A stretch of 58,859 nt of DNA from an uncultured Verrucomicrobiota bacterium (GCA_903825435.1 CAIKAP010000111.1:1-58859), one strand, 5' to 3'; shown: positions 1-9,110, numbered from the stretch's first letter. Notes: generated from the sequence alone by a model not told the origin. Program-made: numbers and translations.

Positions 1-208
1 AGCCGAACCATTGCTGCAGACAGTAAATCCGCAGCATCAACCCCAGCGGGAACGGTTTGCGTCCCAGTCGCCCGTCGGCGTAGTGCAGCTCGACAAGGAC
101 TGCGAGCTGTTTCCATGGCACCATCACACTCATCTCCTTCAGAAATCGCTCGCTCTTGAGCACTTTCTTCTTCCGCCCAATTGCCGAAAAATTGAGTTGA
201 TCGTTCAT
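1..208 (-). CDS. IS5-family transposase, N-terminal part, cut by window edge
   Basis: An ATG at 206-208 on the minus strand opens a frame that runs off the window after 69 residues. It begins MNDQLNFSAIGRKKK and contains MVPWKQLAVLVELHY, then GRLGRKPFPL and MLRIYCLQQWFG. This is the conserved N-terminal region of IS5-family transposases, which precedes the DDE catalytic domain that would lie outside the window. There is no internal stop, so this part is intact. An A+G-rich stretch just before the ATG could serve as ribosome binding site. Whether the element is still active cannot be judged from the fragment. Confidence 0.85.
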   Translation of the reverse strand, partial: MNDQLNFSAIGRKKKVLKSERFLKEMSVMVPWKQLAVLVELHYADGRLGRKPFPLGLMLRIYCLQQWFG

Positions 209-260
209 CCCCCTCTTTTCTCAAAAACTCTACAGAAAGGGCGAGCCCTTCAGAGCTTCC
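1..260 (-). mobile_element. IS5-family insertion sequence, one end
   Basis: The transposase start at 208 reads off the left edge of the window. Upstream of it, at 245-260 on the minus strand, lies GGAAGCTCTGAAGGGC, whose first bases resemble the GGAAG start of IS5-type terminal repeats, so I place the element boundary near 260. The other end lies outside the window, so neither the inverted repeat pair nor a target duplication can be checked. A broken lnt gene directly borders this end. Element identity rests on the transposase; the exact boundary is a guess. Confidence 0.55.
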
Positions 261-269
261 TTTACCTTG

Positions 270-490
270 TCAACGCCAATCGAGACCGAAGCTGCCACCA
301 ATCGGCATCAGGTATTTCAGCACCGATAAAATCTTCCGCAGCGGCACGTACTCGCCAAACGGGACGAGATGAATTTTGTGGTACAGCCCCATGATTCGCC
401 CGTCGGGTTGCACCAAAGCGGCGGTGTTGAACCAATCCCTCCCCCGTCACATCCATCGTGCCGACCAGCATGGGCGAGTTGGCCAGCGCT
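270..490 (-). pseudogene. lnt: Apolipoprotein N-acyltransferase (lnt) remnant, frameshifted and truncated
   Basis: Lnt adds the third acyl chain to lipoproteins in the inner membrane through a nitrilase-fold domain. Two frames here together read ...NSPMLVGTMDVTGEG, then after a one-base shift in a run of Gs near 432-438, DWFNTAALVQPDG and GLYHKIHLVPFGEYVPL. The second part holds the lysine of the Glu-Lys-Cys triad, in the YHKIHLVPFGEYVP motif. The N-terminal membrane half, the glutamate region and the catalytic cysteine region are missing. The frame ends at a TGA at 270-272, about 10 bases from the IS5 end. An in-frame TAA precedes the fragment near 491. It cannot make a working enzyme, so an intact lnt should exist elsewhere. 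Confidence 0.8.
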
Positions 491-501
491 TAAGACAGAT
501 C

Positions 502-1395
502 CTACTTCTTACCGAAGGGCCACCATGATTTTTTCTTCGGTGGTGGTGGCGGCGGCGGTGGATTCAACTCCGCTTTGGTCAGGATGTGTTCTGCCTTGGG
601 ATAAATCTGTTCGCCACCGCTGACAGTGATGACACCCTTGTCGCTGACTAGACGTGGGCGAGACATGTAGTCGGAGAATGCGGCGCGTTGGATGATCTTG
701 GCGCGTGGGTCCACTTCGACGTAGGCGAAGGAGCGCGGCCCGTTCTGGAAGATGACGTGCAGGTGGGCGTCCTGGTCAATCTGCGCTGTCGGCTGGCAGA
801 TCGGCAGGAACATGCCGAGCAGAAGTACGCCATACACGAGTTTCGCCTGGTCGTCCTTGACGCTGACGTAGAGGCGCTCCTCCTTCTCGCTGCGATGCGC
901 CAGCAGGGCGTAGGCGCGGTACTCGTCCTTGTCGTTAGCAACAGACGGCAGGCCGACGGTCTGGTTCCACAGTTCGCGTCCTTGGAGAATGGTGAATTTC
1001 AACGGCGTTGCAACCGCCGACATGCCGTTGACGTTGACCTCGACCTGGACCCGGTAGTTGCCGCGGTTGCGCAGTTCGAACAGCGGAACGAGATCCACAG
1101 CGCGATTGACCGTCTGCCAAGCGGGAATGAGGACTATCTGCCCGATATTTACACGATCAACAGCACGGATTGCGCTGCCGTTCTGTTCGTTCACGAGGAA
1201 AGTGAGCCAAGATCGCTCGGCGGATCCGTCCACTTGGATGGTGCGGCCGGAGTTGTTATGGAGAGAAACGACGAGTGGGATGGATTCGTACAGCAGGAAG
1301 AAGTCCTTCTCCAACTGCAATCGGACGCTGAGTTGGGCGTGCAAGCTGCCTGCCACACTCGTCATTGCGATCAGAAACGCTAACAGCCGTTTCAT
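502..1395 (-). CDS. Secreted protein of unknown function with polyproline, basic C-terminal tail
   Basis: The 297-residue product starts with a clear signal peptide (about residues 1-20, ending SLHA), so it is exported. The ATG at 1395 has a good ribosome binding site (aaggag, about 6 bases upstream). The first half looks beta-rich, like a bacterial Ig-like fold (VRLQLEKDFFLLYESIPLVV, HNNSGRTIQVDG). The C-terminus is eight prolines, three lysines, then SWWPFGKK. Such a proline run normally needs EF-P for translation. I do not recognise a named family. The stop lies 11 bases from the lnt remnant, and rho ends 25 bases upstream of its start, so it may be cotranscribed with rho. Confidence 0.75.
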   Translation of the reverse strand: MKRLLAFLIAMTSVAGSLHAQLSVRLQLEKDFFLLYESIPLVVSLHNNSGRTIQVDGSAERSWLTFLVNEQNGSAIRAVDRVNIGQIVLIPAWQTVNRAVDLVPLFELRNRGNYRVQVEVNVNGMSAVATPLKFTILQGRELWNQTVGLPSVANDKDEYRAYALLAHRSEKEERLYVSVKDDQAKLVYGVLLLGMFLPICQPTAQIDQDAHLHVIFQNGPRSFAYVEVDPRAKIIQRAAFSDYMSRPRLVSDKGVITVSGGEQIYPKAEHILTKAELNPPPPPPPPKKKSWWPFGKK

Positions 1396-1420
1396 GGGAC
1401 ACTCCTTTCGCCGGGCGCGG

Positions 1421-2620
1421 TCACACCACGGCCTTGAGAAACTCCTTGTTTGTCTTAAACTTTGACAGGCCGGTCAGTAGACGCGGCAGCGCGTCGACCG
1501 GGTCCAGTTCGCTGAGGGCGCGCCGCATGCGGGCGATGGCCTCCAGTTCCTTCGGGGGATGCAGCAGTTCTTCGCGCCGGGTGCCGCTGGCGTTAATGTC
1601 CACGGCGGGCCAGTAGCGCTGCTCGGAAATCTTGCGGCTGAGGACCAGCTCGGAATTGCCAGTGCCCTTGAACTCCTGGAAGATCAACTCGTCCATGCGG
1701 GAGCCGGTATCAACGAGCGCAGTCGCGACGATGGTGAGCGAGCCGCCCTCCTCCGCTTTGCGGGCGGCGGCGAAGATGCGACGGGGCTGTTCCATGGCGC
1801 GGGCGTCGAGGCCGCCGGTCATGGTACGGCCGGTGGAGCCGATGTAGTTGTTGAAGGCGCGAGCGAGCCGCGTGATGGAATCGAGGACGATGAAAACGTC
1901 CTTGCCGTACTCAACAAGCCGTCGGGCGCGCTCGATGGCCATGCGGGCGGTGCGGACGTGGTCCTCGATGGTCTGGTCGTTGGTGGAGGCGATGACTTCG
2001 CCGCCCTTGATGGACCGACGGAAATCGGTGGTCTCTTCGGGACGTTCGTCTACCAGCAAGACGATGACGTGCGCTTCGGGATGGTTTGTCAGGACAGCGT
2101 CAGCCATGTGATGGAGGAGCGTGGTCTTGCCCGTGCGCGGTGCGGCGACGATAAGGCCACGGGTGCCCTTGCCGATGGGTGCAATCAGGTCCACGATGCG
2201 CGTGGTCATCCGGTCGGAAACGGTTTCGAGGACGTAACGCTGGTTGGGGTTGATGCTGGTCAGATCGTCAAACTTCTTGAGGTGAAAGAATTTCTCCGGC
2301 GGCTGGCCGTTGATGGTTCGAATCTCGACGAGTTGTGGGCTACCTTTGCGAGGTGGCGCAGCACGGCCTTCAATCTCGACACCGGCACGGAGACGGAAAC
2401 GACGGATCATGTCGGGTGACACGTAGATATCGTTCGGGCTGACTTGGTAGTTTCGGGCGGGATTCCGCAGAAAGCCAAAGCCTTTCTCGCCGACCTCCAG
2501 GACACCGCACGCGAGGATCTCCTGCACCGGAAGTGGTTTGGTGGGTTCGGCGGACGGCTGAGGCTGTGCTTCAACCGTTACTGGCTTCTCGGACTGTTGT
2601 TGTTCTTTTTCCACTGTCAT
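1421..2620 (-). CDS. rho: Transcription termination factor Rho
   Basis: Rho is the hexameric RNA helicase that ends transcription at rho-dependent sites. The 399-residue product has an N-terminal charged segment, a cold-shock-like RNA-binding domain ([16 protein letters not shown], about residues 40-110), and the RecA-type ATPase with Walker A APRTGKTT, Walker [13 protein letters not shown], and the family segments [15 protein letters not shown] and [10 protein letters not shown] chose the ATG at 2620 (MTVEKEQQQ). The frame extends upstream only to a TTG at 2692. The N-terminal Gln/Pro-rich extension of about 35 residues is short for this phylum. lpxA ends 82 bases upstream on the same strand. 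Confidence 0.96.
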   Translation of the reverse strand: MTVEKEQQQSEKPVTVEAQPQPSAEPTKPLPVQEILACGVLEVGEKGFGFLRNPARNYQVSPNDIYVSPDMIRRFRLRAGVEIEGRAAPPRKGSPQLVEIRTINGQPPEKFFHLKKFDDLTSINPNQRYVLETVSDRMTTRIVDLIAPIGKGTRGLIVAAPRTGKTTLLHHMADAVLTNHPEAHVIVLLVDERPEETTDFRRSIKGGEVIASTNDQTIEDHVRTARMAIERARRLVEYGKDVFIVLDSITRLARAFNNYIGSTGRTMTGGLDARAMEQPRRIFAAARKAEEGGSLTIVATALVDTGSRMDELIFQEFKGTGNSELVLSRKISEQRYWPAVDINASGTRREELLHPPKELEAIARMRRALSELDPVDALPRLLTGLSKFKTNKEFLKAVV

Positions 2621-2702
2621 TCCAGTCAACTTGACACTGCTGTCCCGTGTAGAATCCCTTAGGTTTCTTGCTTTGGTCACTATACAGCGCAACCGGCGCT
2701 GG

Positions 2703-3482
2703 TTATCTAGCGATTCCTCGTTCAGACTTACGACAGAAGTCGATGAAATGCTCGATCTCTTTGCTGGTCGGAATCTCGTTTTGCACTTTACCTAATGCGT
2801 TACCAACTGTCAACCCCGACCTGAAAACGATTTTATAGGCCTCCCGCAAAGCTCTTTGGACCTCTTCGGAGACGCCATTGCGTTCGAGACCAACCTTGTT
2901 GATGCCTCGGGCAACGGCGGGATTGCCGTCGGCGATCATGTAGGGCGGTACATCCTGCACAACCTTGGCACAACCGCCGATGATCGCCATGGTGCCGATG
3001 CGACAAAACTGATGCACAGCCGCCAAACCGCCAATGATGGCATGGTCTTCCACGGTGACGTGACCAGCCAAGGTACCGTTGTTGCTAAAAATGACGTGGT
3101 TGCCGACCAGACAGTCGTGCGCTACGTGGGAGTAGGCCAGGAAATTACTATGTGATCCGATGCGCGTCGTGCCGCCGTCGCCGGTGGCGGTATGTACGGT
3201 AACGTGTTCACGAAAGACGGTGTCGGAACCGATTTCCAGACGACAGTTTCCACCTTGCCATTTCAGGTCTTGCGTCTTCAATCCGATGCAGGCGAACGGA
3301 TAGAATTCACAGCGTGCCCCGATGGTGGTTAGTCCATCAAGGACGACATGCGAGTGGAGACGGCTTCCGTCTCCCAGCCTCACGTTCCGCCCGATAATAC
3401 AGTATGGACCAATCTCGCAGCCCACACCTAGTTTGGCTTGTGCGTCCACAACAGCCGTTGAATGAATCCGTTCGGAAGACAT
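2703..3482 (-). CDS. lpxA: Acyl-ACP-UDP-N-acetylglucosamine O-acyltransferase
   Basis: LpxA catalyses the first step of lipid A synthesis in the cytosol, moving a hydroxyacyl chain from ACP to the 3-OH of UDP-GlcNAc. The 259-residue protein shows hexapeptide repeats of a left-handed beta helix through about residue 190 (for example IGPYCIIGRNVRLGDGS). It has the catalytic-histidine segment NFLAYSHVAHDC and the C-terminal helical domain. Its length fits the family. The ATG at 3482 (MSSERIHSTAVV) is preferred over an upstream in-frame GTG at 3494. Other lpx genes are not nearby. It confirms an LPS-bearing outer membrane. Confidence 0.95.
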   Translation of the reverse strand: MSSERIHSTAVVDAQAKLGVGCEIGPYCIIGRNVRLGDGSRLHSHVVLDGLTTIGARCEFYPFACIGLKTQDLKWQGGNCRLEIGSDTVFREHVTVHTATGDGGTTRIGSHSNFLAYSHVAHDCLVGNHVIFSNNGTLAGHVTVEDHAIIGGLAAVHQFCRIGTMAIIGGCAKVVQDVPPYMIADGNPAVARGINKVGLERNGVSEEVQRALREAYKIVFRSGLTVGNALGKVQNEIPTSKEIEHFIDFCRKSERGIAR

Positions 3483-3620
3483 GACGAGGTGCACTTGTAC
3501 ACAAAGGACACGTCGCGGTCAATAAACCCTTGCATTTGCCGCATTCAATTATATCTTAATACACACGGTAGGGCCAAGAAGTCCTGAATGTTGTGAACGT
3601 TCCACAAACAAAGGTGTAAT
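3483..3620. promoter_or_regulatory. Divergent intergenic region between lpxA and the sugar transferase gene
   Basis: These 138 bases separate two divergent genes and hold the most A+T-rich stretch nearby (about 3535-3565, with ttatatcttaata). Promoters for both directions must lie here. I see TTGCCG followed 15 bases later by TAATAC on the plus strand, a weak sigma-70-like pair. A clear ribosome site (aaaggtg) precedes the ATG at 3621. Confidence 0.4.
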
Positions 3621-5132
3621 ATGATTGTGTCTCGCTCCAGTCATTGGCCCCGCAAGCAAATCCTGCTGGCAGTGGCTGATGGATTATGCGCTGCCTTGGC
3701 GGTTGTCATGGCGGTGATGTTGCGTCTTGGGCCGGTGGAAGGACTGGCGTATCTGCAGATGCACCTCACGACGATTGCAATAGCATGGACCCTTTACCTT
3801 CTCTCCTTCTACATCTGCGGTCTCTACGAGGTGCCCACCATGCAACGCGTCAGTCGCATGCTGACAACGGCGATCCTGGCAGTGGCGTTAGGTTCGCTCC
3901 TGACGACATCGGTGTTTTATGTAAACTTCTCACTGGAAATGGGACGCGGCATCTTCTTGGGGTTCGCGGGGTTTGTGTTTGCTGCCATCGTCGCCAACCG
4001 CCTATTCTATATAGCGGCCAACCGCAGCGGCTTCCTCGCGCAACGGTGCCTGATCATCGGCACCAACGGCGAAGCACGCAAGACCGTCCAACTCATCCAA
4101 CGGTACCAGCATCATGGCCTTCGCATTTTCGGAATGATCCACTGCGGCCAAAAACACGATATAATCGGGCAGTTTATCGAAAACTACCCCGTCCTCGGCA
4201 CACTCGATTCGCTGGAAAGATTTGTCCATCTCTACGATGTCGAACGCATAATCCTAGCCACTACCGCCGACGAGGAGACGCTCCTGCTCAAACGCCTTCG
4301 CTCCTTCCGCTATCGCGGCCTGGCGATTGTAGATTTCATCACGCTTTACGAGGAATTGGCTCAGGAAATCCCCATCGACTACATCAACGACGAGTGGCTT
4401 TTCCTCGCCTCCCTCAACAACTCCCGCATCCACATCCGCCGCCTCAAACGACTGACCGACATCTTCGTTGCAATCATCAGTCTCATCGTCACTGCCCCAC
4501 TAACCGCGTTGGCAGCACTGCTGATCAAACTCACATCCACCGGCCCAATCCTCTACTATCAGGAACGGCTTGGGCGCGACAGCATTCCGTTCATGCTGCT
4601 GAAGTTCCGCACTATGATCACCGACGCCGAAAGCCAGACCGGCCCCGTCTGGGCAGCCGACAACGACCCTCGCATCACGACTGTAGGCAAGTTACTCCGC
4701 AAAACTCGCATCGACGAGATCCCTCAACTCGTCAATGTCCTCCGAGGCGAGATGAGCCTTGTCGGTCCCCGTCCAGAGCGTGCCGTTTTCATTCAGAAGC
4801 TCTCAGAGAAAATCCCGTTCTACGCTGAACGGCTTTTGGTACCGCCAGGTGTCACAGGTTGGGCGCAGGTTATGGCGCCGTATGCCGCCAGCGTCGAAGA
4901 GACTCGCCGCAAGCTCCAATACGACCTCTACTACATCAAACACATGTCCTTCTTCCTTGATATCTTCATTTTCATGAAGACAATCAAAACCGTGATTTTC
5001 GGACGCGAACGCAAGAAACAAATCGCCCCAGAGCCGTCCGTCCCCCAGCACGAGGTTATCAAGACCGATACCATCTTTCTCAACTCCGCCAAGCACGACA
5101 TCTCCTCCAAAGAGAAACAGAAACTGGCGTAA
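3621..5132 (+). CDS. Polyprenyl-phosphate hexose-1-phosphate transferase (WbaP/EpsE-type)
   Basis: This inner-membrane enzyme starts exopolysaccharide or O-antigen repeat units by moving sugar-1-phosphate from a UDP-sugar to undecaprenyl phosphate. The 503-residue product has four to five N-terminal membrane segments (about residues 12-125) and a Rossmann-like CoA-binding middle domain (CLIIGTNGEARKTVQLI). It ends in the bacterial sugar transferase domain (about 275-460) with LLKFRTM, LRKTRIDEIPQL, MSLVGPRPE, PPGVTGWAQV and YDLYYI. The sugar cannot be read from sequence. No other polysaccharide genes lie beside it. The C-terminal tail after about residue 465 is polar and not conserved in the family. 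Confidence 0.92.
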   Translation: MIVSRSSHWPRKQILLAVADGLCAALAVVMAVMLRLGPVEGLAYLQMHLTTIAIAWTLYLLSFYICGLYEVPTMQRVSRMLTTAILAVALGSLLTTSVFYVNFSLEMGRGIFLGFAGFVFAAIVANRLFYIAANRSGFLAQRCLIIGTNGEARKTVQLIQRYQHHGLRIFGMIHCGQKHDIIGQFIENYPVLGTLDSLERFVHLYDVERIILATTADEETLLLKRLRSFRYRGLAIVDFITLYEELAQEIPIDYINDEWLFLASLNNSRIHIRRLKRLTDIFVAIISLIVTAPLTALAALLIKLTSTGPILYYQERLGRDSIPFMLLKFRTMITDAESQTGPVWAADNDPRITTVGKLLRKTRIDEIPQLVNVLRGEMSLVGPRPERAVFIQKLSEKIPFYAERLLVPPGVTGWAQVMAPYAASVEETRRKLQYDLYYIKHMSFFLDIFIFMKTIKTVIFGRERKKQIAPEPSVPQHEVIKTDTIFLNSAKHDISSKEKQKLA

Positions 5133-5198
5133 TTCCGCTAGATTTTCCCCTTGCGTCGAGTACCATCCTCTACCTCCAAGGAGGACACCGCATAATTC

Positions 5199-6038
5199 AT
5201 GAAAGAGTATCTCGACCTTGTTCGTCTCGTTCTTGAAAACGGCACACCGAAACAGAGCCGCACCGGAGTGGATACCATCTCCTATTTCTGCCCCTTCTAC
5301 AGCGTCAACCTTGCCAACGGCTTCCCGCTCCTCACCACTAAGGAAGTCAACTTTGCCGCCTGCCTCCGTGAACTTCTCTGGTACCTCTCCGGCGAAGACC
5401 ACATCCGCAACCTCCGCCAGCACACCAAAATCTGGAACGCATGGGCCGACGAACATGGCAACCTCGAAACCGCCTACGGCCGCTACTGGCGCCGCTTCCC
5501 GCATCCCTACCAAGACGGCCACGGCAAATGGCGCGTCCGGGAAGTGGACCAGATCCAATACATCATTGACACCCTCAAGAAAGAACCCACCAGCCGACGC
5601 CTCGTCGTCACCGCATGGGAACCCGGCAACGCCGAGACCAGCAAACTCCCACCCTGCCACTACAGCTTCGTCTTCAACGTCCAGGGCGATCACCTCAACT
5701 GCCACCTCACCCAACGCAGCGGTGACATCGCGCTCGGCATCCCGTTCAACCTCGCCTGCTACGCCACCCTCACCCAGATGATCGCCCATGAAGTCGGCCT
5801 ACAAGTTGGTCACTTCGCTCACACCATCATCGACGCCCACATCTACACCACCCGTCCCGGCAACGGCATGGAAGAATACGACCACATCCCCGGTCTCCGC
5901 GACCAACTCACCCGCGAACCGCATCCCCTTCCCCGCCTTATCATCGCCGACAAACCTTTCAACGAACTCCGCTTCGAGGACTTCCGCATCGAAGGCTACA
6001 ACCCGCACCCGAAGATCAAATTCAAAGTCGCCGTATGA
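5199..6038 (+). CDS. thyA: Thymidylate synthase
   Basis: ThyA methylates dUMP to dTMP using methylenetetrahydrofolate and releases dihydrofolate. The 279-residue protein has Arg21 in the phosphate-binding loop (SRTGVDT), the nucleophile Cys153 in KLPPCHYSF, and the dUMP contacts QRSGDIALGIPFN and HIYTT. A strong aaggagg lies about 14 bases before the ATG. It overlaps folA by four bases (ATGA), so the dihydrofolate it makes is recycled by its translationally coupled neighbour. dUMP could come from the dUTPase-like protein at 56118. Confidence 0.97.
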   Translation: MKEYLDLVRLVLENGTPKQSRTGVDTISYFCPFYSVNLANGFPLLTTKEVNFAACLRELLWYLSGEDHIRNLRQHTKIWNAWADEHGNLETAYGRYWRRFPHPYQDGHGKWRVREVDQIQYIIDTLKKEPTSRRLVVTAWEPGNAETSKLPPCHYSFVFNVQGDHLNCHLTQRSGDIALGIPFNLACYATLTQMIAHEVGLQVGHFAHTIIDAHIYTTRPGNGMEEYDHIPGLRDQLTREPHPLPRLIIADKPFNELRFEDFRIEGYNPHPKIKFKVAV

Positions 6039-6490
6039 ACATCGTCATCATCGCCGCCATCGCTCCCGACGGCACCATCGGTCACCAAGGCCGTCTTCCC
6101 TGGCATCTGCGTGAAGACCTCCAGCATTTCAAAGCTGTCACCATGGGCCACACCCTCATCATGGGACGTAAGACCTACGACTCCATCGGCAAACCCCTCC
6201 CCGGCCGCCGCAACATCGTCCTCACCCGCGGTTCCGCCATCCCCGGCATCGAATGTTTTCCCAGCCTCGACGCCGCACTCAAAGCTTCCGGCGACACGAC
6301 CATCTTCATCATCGGCGGCACCGAAGTTTACCACCAAGCATTGCCCCTCGCCGACACCCTCCTCGTCACCCACGTCCACAGCGACATCCACGGCAACACC
6401 AAGTTCCCCAACTACGACCGTACCAAATGGCATGAAGTCTCTCGCACAAAATCCACTGACTGCGACTTCGCTGAGTATCAACGCGTCTGA
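6035..6490 (+). CDS. folA: Dihydrofolate reductase
   Basis: This NADPH-dependent enzyme reduces dihydrofolate to tetrahydrofolate. The 151-residue protein has the family hallmarks: N-terminal IVIIAAIAPDGTIGHQGRLP, WHLREDLQHFK with the active-site acid, MGRKTYDSIGKPLPGR for cofactor binding, and FIIGGTEVYHQAL. It starts inside the thyA stop (ATGA), the usual thyA-folA coupling. Length is slightly short but complete. Confidence 0.96.
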   Translation: MNIVIIAAIAPDGTIGHQGRLPWHLREDLQHFKAVTMGHTLIMGRKTYDSIGKPLPGRRNIVLTRGSAIPGIECFPSLDAALKASGDTTIFIIGGTEVYHQALPLADTLLVTHVHSDIHGNTKFPNYDRTKWHEVSRTKSTDCDFAEYQRV

Positions 6491-6589
6491 CATCTACCCA
6501 CACACGACGCACTGACCTTAATGTTCTAGTTGTGAATTTCGCGGTTTTCTGTTGCACCCACCGCCTGTCGCCGCTATTTTTCTCGCACC

Positions 6590-7894
6590 TTGAACCCGCT
6601 GAAACAACTGAACATCGGCTTGGTCGGCGCCGGTGTCGTCGGCGGCGGCGTTGTGAAGAACCTCACACGCAACGCCGACCTAATCGCCGACCGACTCGGC
6701 TTGCGGCTGCATCTGAAATGGGTCTGCGACAAGGATGCCGCACGACTCGCCGCACTGCCGCTACCCAAGAGCGTCAAGACAGATGACATGCAACAGGTGC
6801 TTGGCGATCCCGACGTACCGGTGGTTGTTGAACTTGTTGGCGGCACCGGGTTCGCGAAGAAACTGATCCTCGATGCGCTCGGTCGGGGCAAGATCGTCGT
6901 CACAGCAAACAAGGCGTTGCTCGCGCACGATGGCGAGGAGATTTTCAAGGTGGCGGCGAAGAACAAGACGAACCTGTTCTACGAAGCCAGCGTTTGCGGC
7001 GGCATTCCGATCATCAAGGCGCTGCGCGAGGGATTCGTCGCCAACCAATTTCCACTCATCTACGGAATTGTCAACGGCACCTGCAATTATATCCTCAGCC
7101 GCATGAGCGAGGAGGAAAAAGATTTCGACGAAGTGCTTGCCGAGGCGCAGAAGCTCGGCTACGCCGAAGCCGATCCCGGACTAGACATCGATGGGGTTGA
7201 CTCAGCCCACAAGGCGACCATCCTCGCCTCGCTTGCGCACGGGTTCTGGACCGGCTATGACAACGCCTACGTTGAGGGGATCCGACACGTTTCGCAAATG
7301 GACATCCAAGTCGCACGCGAACTGGGCTATGCTATCAAGCTGCTCGCCATCATCAAGAGCACCAACGAGGCCGTCGAGGTGCGAGTCCACCCGACATTGA
7401 TCCCGCAGCGGCACGTGCTCGCCAGCGTCACCGGTGTGTTCAACGCCGTTGCCGTGCGCGGCGATGTCGTGGGGGACGCGATCTTCTACGGACGCGGCGC
7501 GGGTGCCGATGCGACCAGCAGCGCGGTGATCGCCGATCTCGCGGACGCCGCGTTGAACTTGCGGGACGGCAGCATTCAGCGCGTGCCGGCGTTTGTGTCG
7601 CACCGGCTGCAGCCGAAGATGCGGACAATTGACGACGTGGAGTCGCGTTACTATTTACGCCTAACTGTCGAGGACCGAGCCGGGGTGATCGCAAAGGTTT
7701 CGAAGGTGCTCGGCGACGCTGATATCAGCATCGCGTCGGTCTTGCAGCGCGAGTCGGAAACCAACCGCGTCCCGCTGATCATGATGTTGCACACGGCGAA
7801 GGACCGGGCGGTACGCGACGCGGTCACTCAGATTGACCGTCTCGATGTGGTGAAGGACAAGACGGTGGTCTTGCGAGTGGAGAGTTTTGATTGA
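6590..7894 (+). CDS. hom: Homoserine dehydrogenase with C-terminal ACT domain
   Basis: This enzyme reduces aspartate semialdehyde to homoserine, on the way to threonine and methionine. The 434-residue protein has an N-terminal NAD(P) fold (GLVGAGVVGGGVVKNL), VVTANKALLAHDG, the catalytic segment GIVNGTCNYILSRM, and PGLDIDGVDSAHKATILASL. A C-terminal ACT domain from about residue 350 (YYLRLTVEDRAGVIAKV) suggests threonine feedback inhibition. The frame opens at a TTG at 6590 with no obvious ribosome site. A start a few codons later cannot be excluded. It lies one base from lysC, so the pair forms an aspartate-pathway operon. Confidence 0.95.
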   Translation: MNPLKQLNIGLVGAGVVGGGVVKNLTRNADLIADRLGLRLHLKWVCDKDAARLAALPLPKSVKTDDMQQVLGDPDVPVVVELVGGTGFAKKLILDALGRGKIVVTANKALLAHDGEEIFKVAAKNKTNLFYEASVCGGIPIIKALREGFVANQFPLIYGIVNGTCNYILSRMSEEEKDFDEVLAEAQKLGYAEADPGLDIDGVDSAHKATILASLAHGFWTGYDNAYVEGIRHVSQMDIQVARELGYAIKLLAIIKSTNEAVEVRVHPTLIPQRHVLASVTGVFNAVAVRGDVVGDAIFYGRGAGADATSSAVIADLADAALNLRDGSIQRVPAFVSHRLQPKMRTIDDVESRYYLRLTVEDRAGVIAKVSKVLGDADISIASVLQRESETNRVPLIMMLHTAKDRAVRDAVTQIDRLDVVKDKTVVLRVESFD

Positions 7895-7895
7895 T

Positions 7896-9110
7896 ATGGC
7901 ACTGATCGTACAGAAATACGGAGGCACATCCGTCGGCAACCCCGAACGGATCAAAAACGTCGCCAAGCGCGTCCTAGAGACGCAGCAGGCCGGCAACCAG
8001 GTTGTCGTGATCGTCTCCGCAATGAGCGGCGTGACAGACAACCTGATTAAACTGGCAAAGGAAGTCCATCCTGAGCCGAACGAGCGCGAGATGGATGTCT
8101 TGCTGGCGACCGGTGAACAGACCACCATCGCATTGCTGGCGATGGCGCTCCACAGCCTCGGCGCGAAAGCCGCCTCGTTGACCGGCGCGCAGGCCGGCAT
8201 CGTCACCGACGGCGTCCACACCAAGGCCAAGATTGCTAACATCACCCCGAAACGCGTCCACGAACTCCTCGATACCGGTAATATCGTCATCATTGCCGGG
8301 TTCCAAGGTGAGACGACCGAGGGACACATCACCACACTCGGCCGTGGCGGCAGCGACCTCAGCGCCATCGCCATCGCGGCAGCGGTGAAGGCGGATGTCT
8401 GCCAGATTTACACCGACGTGGATGGCGTGTACACCGCAGACCCTCGCATCATCCCCGACGCGAAAAAGATTTCCGAAATCAGCTACGACGAGATGCTGGA
8501 AATGGCCGCACTCGGCTCCAAGGTCATGCAAGCTCGGTCGGTCGAGTTCGCAAAGAAGTTCAACGTCGTTTTTGAAGTCCGAAGCAGTTTCAACAACAAC
8601 CCAGGAACCATCGTGAAATCCGAAACCTCGAAAATGGAAGACGTCGTCATTCGCGGCGTTGCCGTTGACAAAAAACAAGCCAAGGTCACCATCGCTGGTG
8701 TACCGGATAAGCCGGGCGTAGCCGCTAAGGTCTTCAAGACCATCGCTAACGCTAACATCAACATTGATGTCATCGTCCAAAACGTCAGCGCGAAGGGCAC
8801 GACCGACATTTCGTTCACCGTCGGCGACACCGACGCCGCAAAGGCGGCGAAGGTGCTTCAGCCCGTCGTCAAAGAGATCGGCGCTCGTGAAGTCACCTCG
8901 ACTGGCAACATCGCTAAGCTCAGCGTCGTCGGCATCGGCATGCGCAGCCATCCCGGCGTCGCGGCGAAGATGTTCGAGACTCTCGCTAGTGATGGCATCA
9001 ACATCGGCATGATCTCCACTAGCGAAATTAAGATCAGCGTCATCATCGCATTGAAGGACGCTGACAAAGCGGCAGGCGCCATTCATAACGCATTCGGACT
9101 CGCAAAGTGA
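7896..9110 (+). CDS. lysC: Aspartate kinase, lysine-sensitive type
   Basis: Aspartate kinase phosphorylates aspartate at the entry of the lysine, threonine and methionine pathways. The 404-residue protein begins MALIVQKYGGTSVG and has the kinase segment GRGGSDLSAIAIA, YTDVDGVYTADPR, and two C-terminal ACT domains (about residues 265-400) that bind feedback inhibitors. The ATG at 7896 is chosen over an upstream in-frame TTG. The single-base spacing from hom indicates cotranscription. Together with hom it feeds threonine and methionine synthesis. Confidence 0.96.
   Translation: MALIVQKYGGTSVGNPERIKNVAKRVLETQQAGNQVVVIVSAMSGVTDNLIKLAKEVHPEPNEREMDVLLATGEQTTIALLAMALHSLGAKAASLTGAQAGIVTDGVHTKAKIANITPKRVHELLDTGNIVIIAGFQGETTEGHITTLGRGGSDLSAIAIAAAVKADVCQIYTDVDGVYTADPRIIPDAKKISEISYDEMLEMAALGSKVMQARSVEFAKKFNVVFEVRSSFNNNPGTIVKSETSKMEDVVIRGVAVDKKQAKVTIAGVPDKPGVAAKVFKTIANANINIDVIVQNVSAKGTTDISFTVGDTDAAKAAKVLQPVVKEIGAREVTSTGNIAKLSVVGIGMRSHPGVAAKMFETLASDGINIGMISTSEIKISVIIALKDADKAAGAIHNAFGLAK

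Noticed and set aside
11-394. Plus-strand frame at the window start
   Set aside because: The opposite strand encodes recognisable IS5 transposase and Lnt sequence; the plus frame has no family resemblance.
2325-2350. A ggttcgaatc motif resembling a tRNA T-loop
   Set aside because: It lies inside rho and no acceptor, D or anticodon stems can be formed around it. I found no tRNA or rRNA gene in the window.
4803-5789. Long minus-strand frame opposite the sugar transferase end and thyA
   Set aside because: Antisense to two well supported genes, with a composition (Val, Gly, Glu, Phe rich) typical of a reverse-strand shadow.
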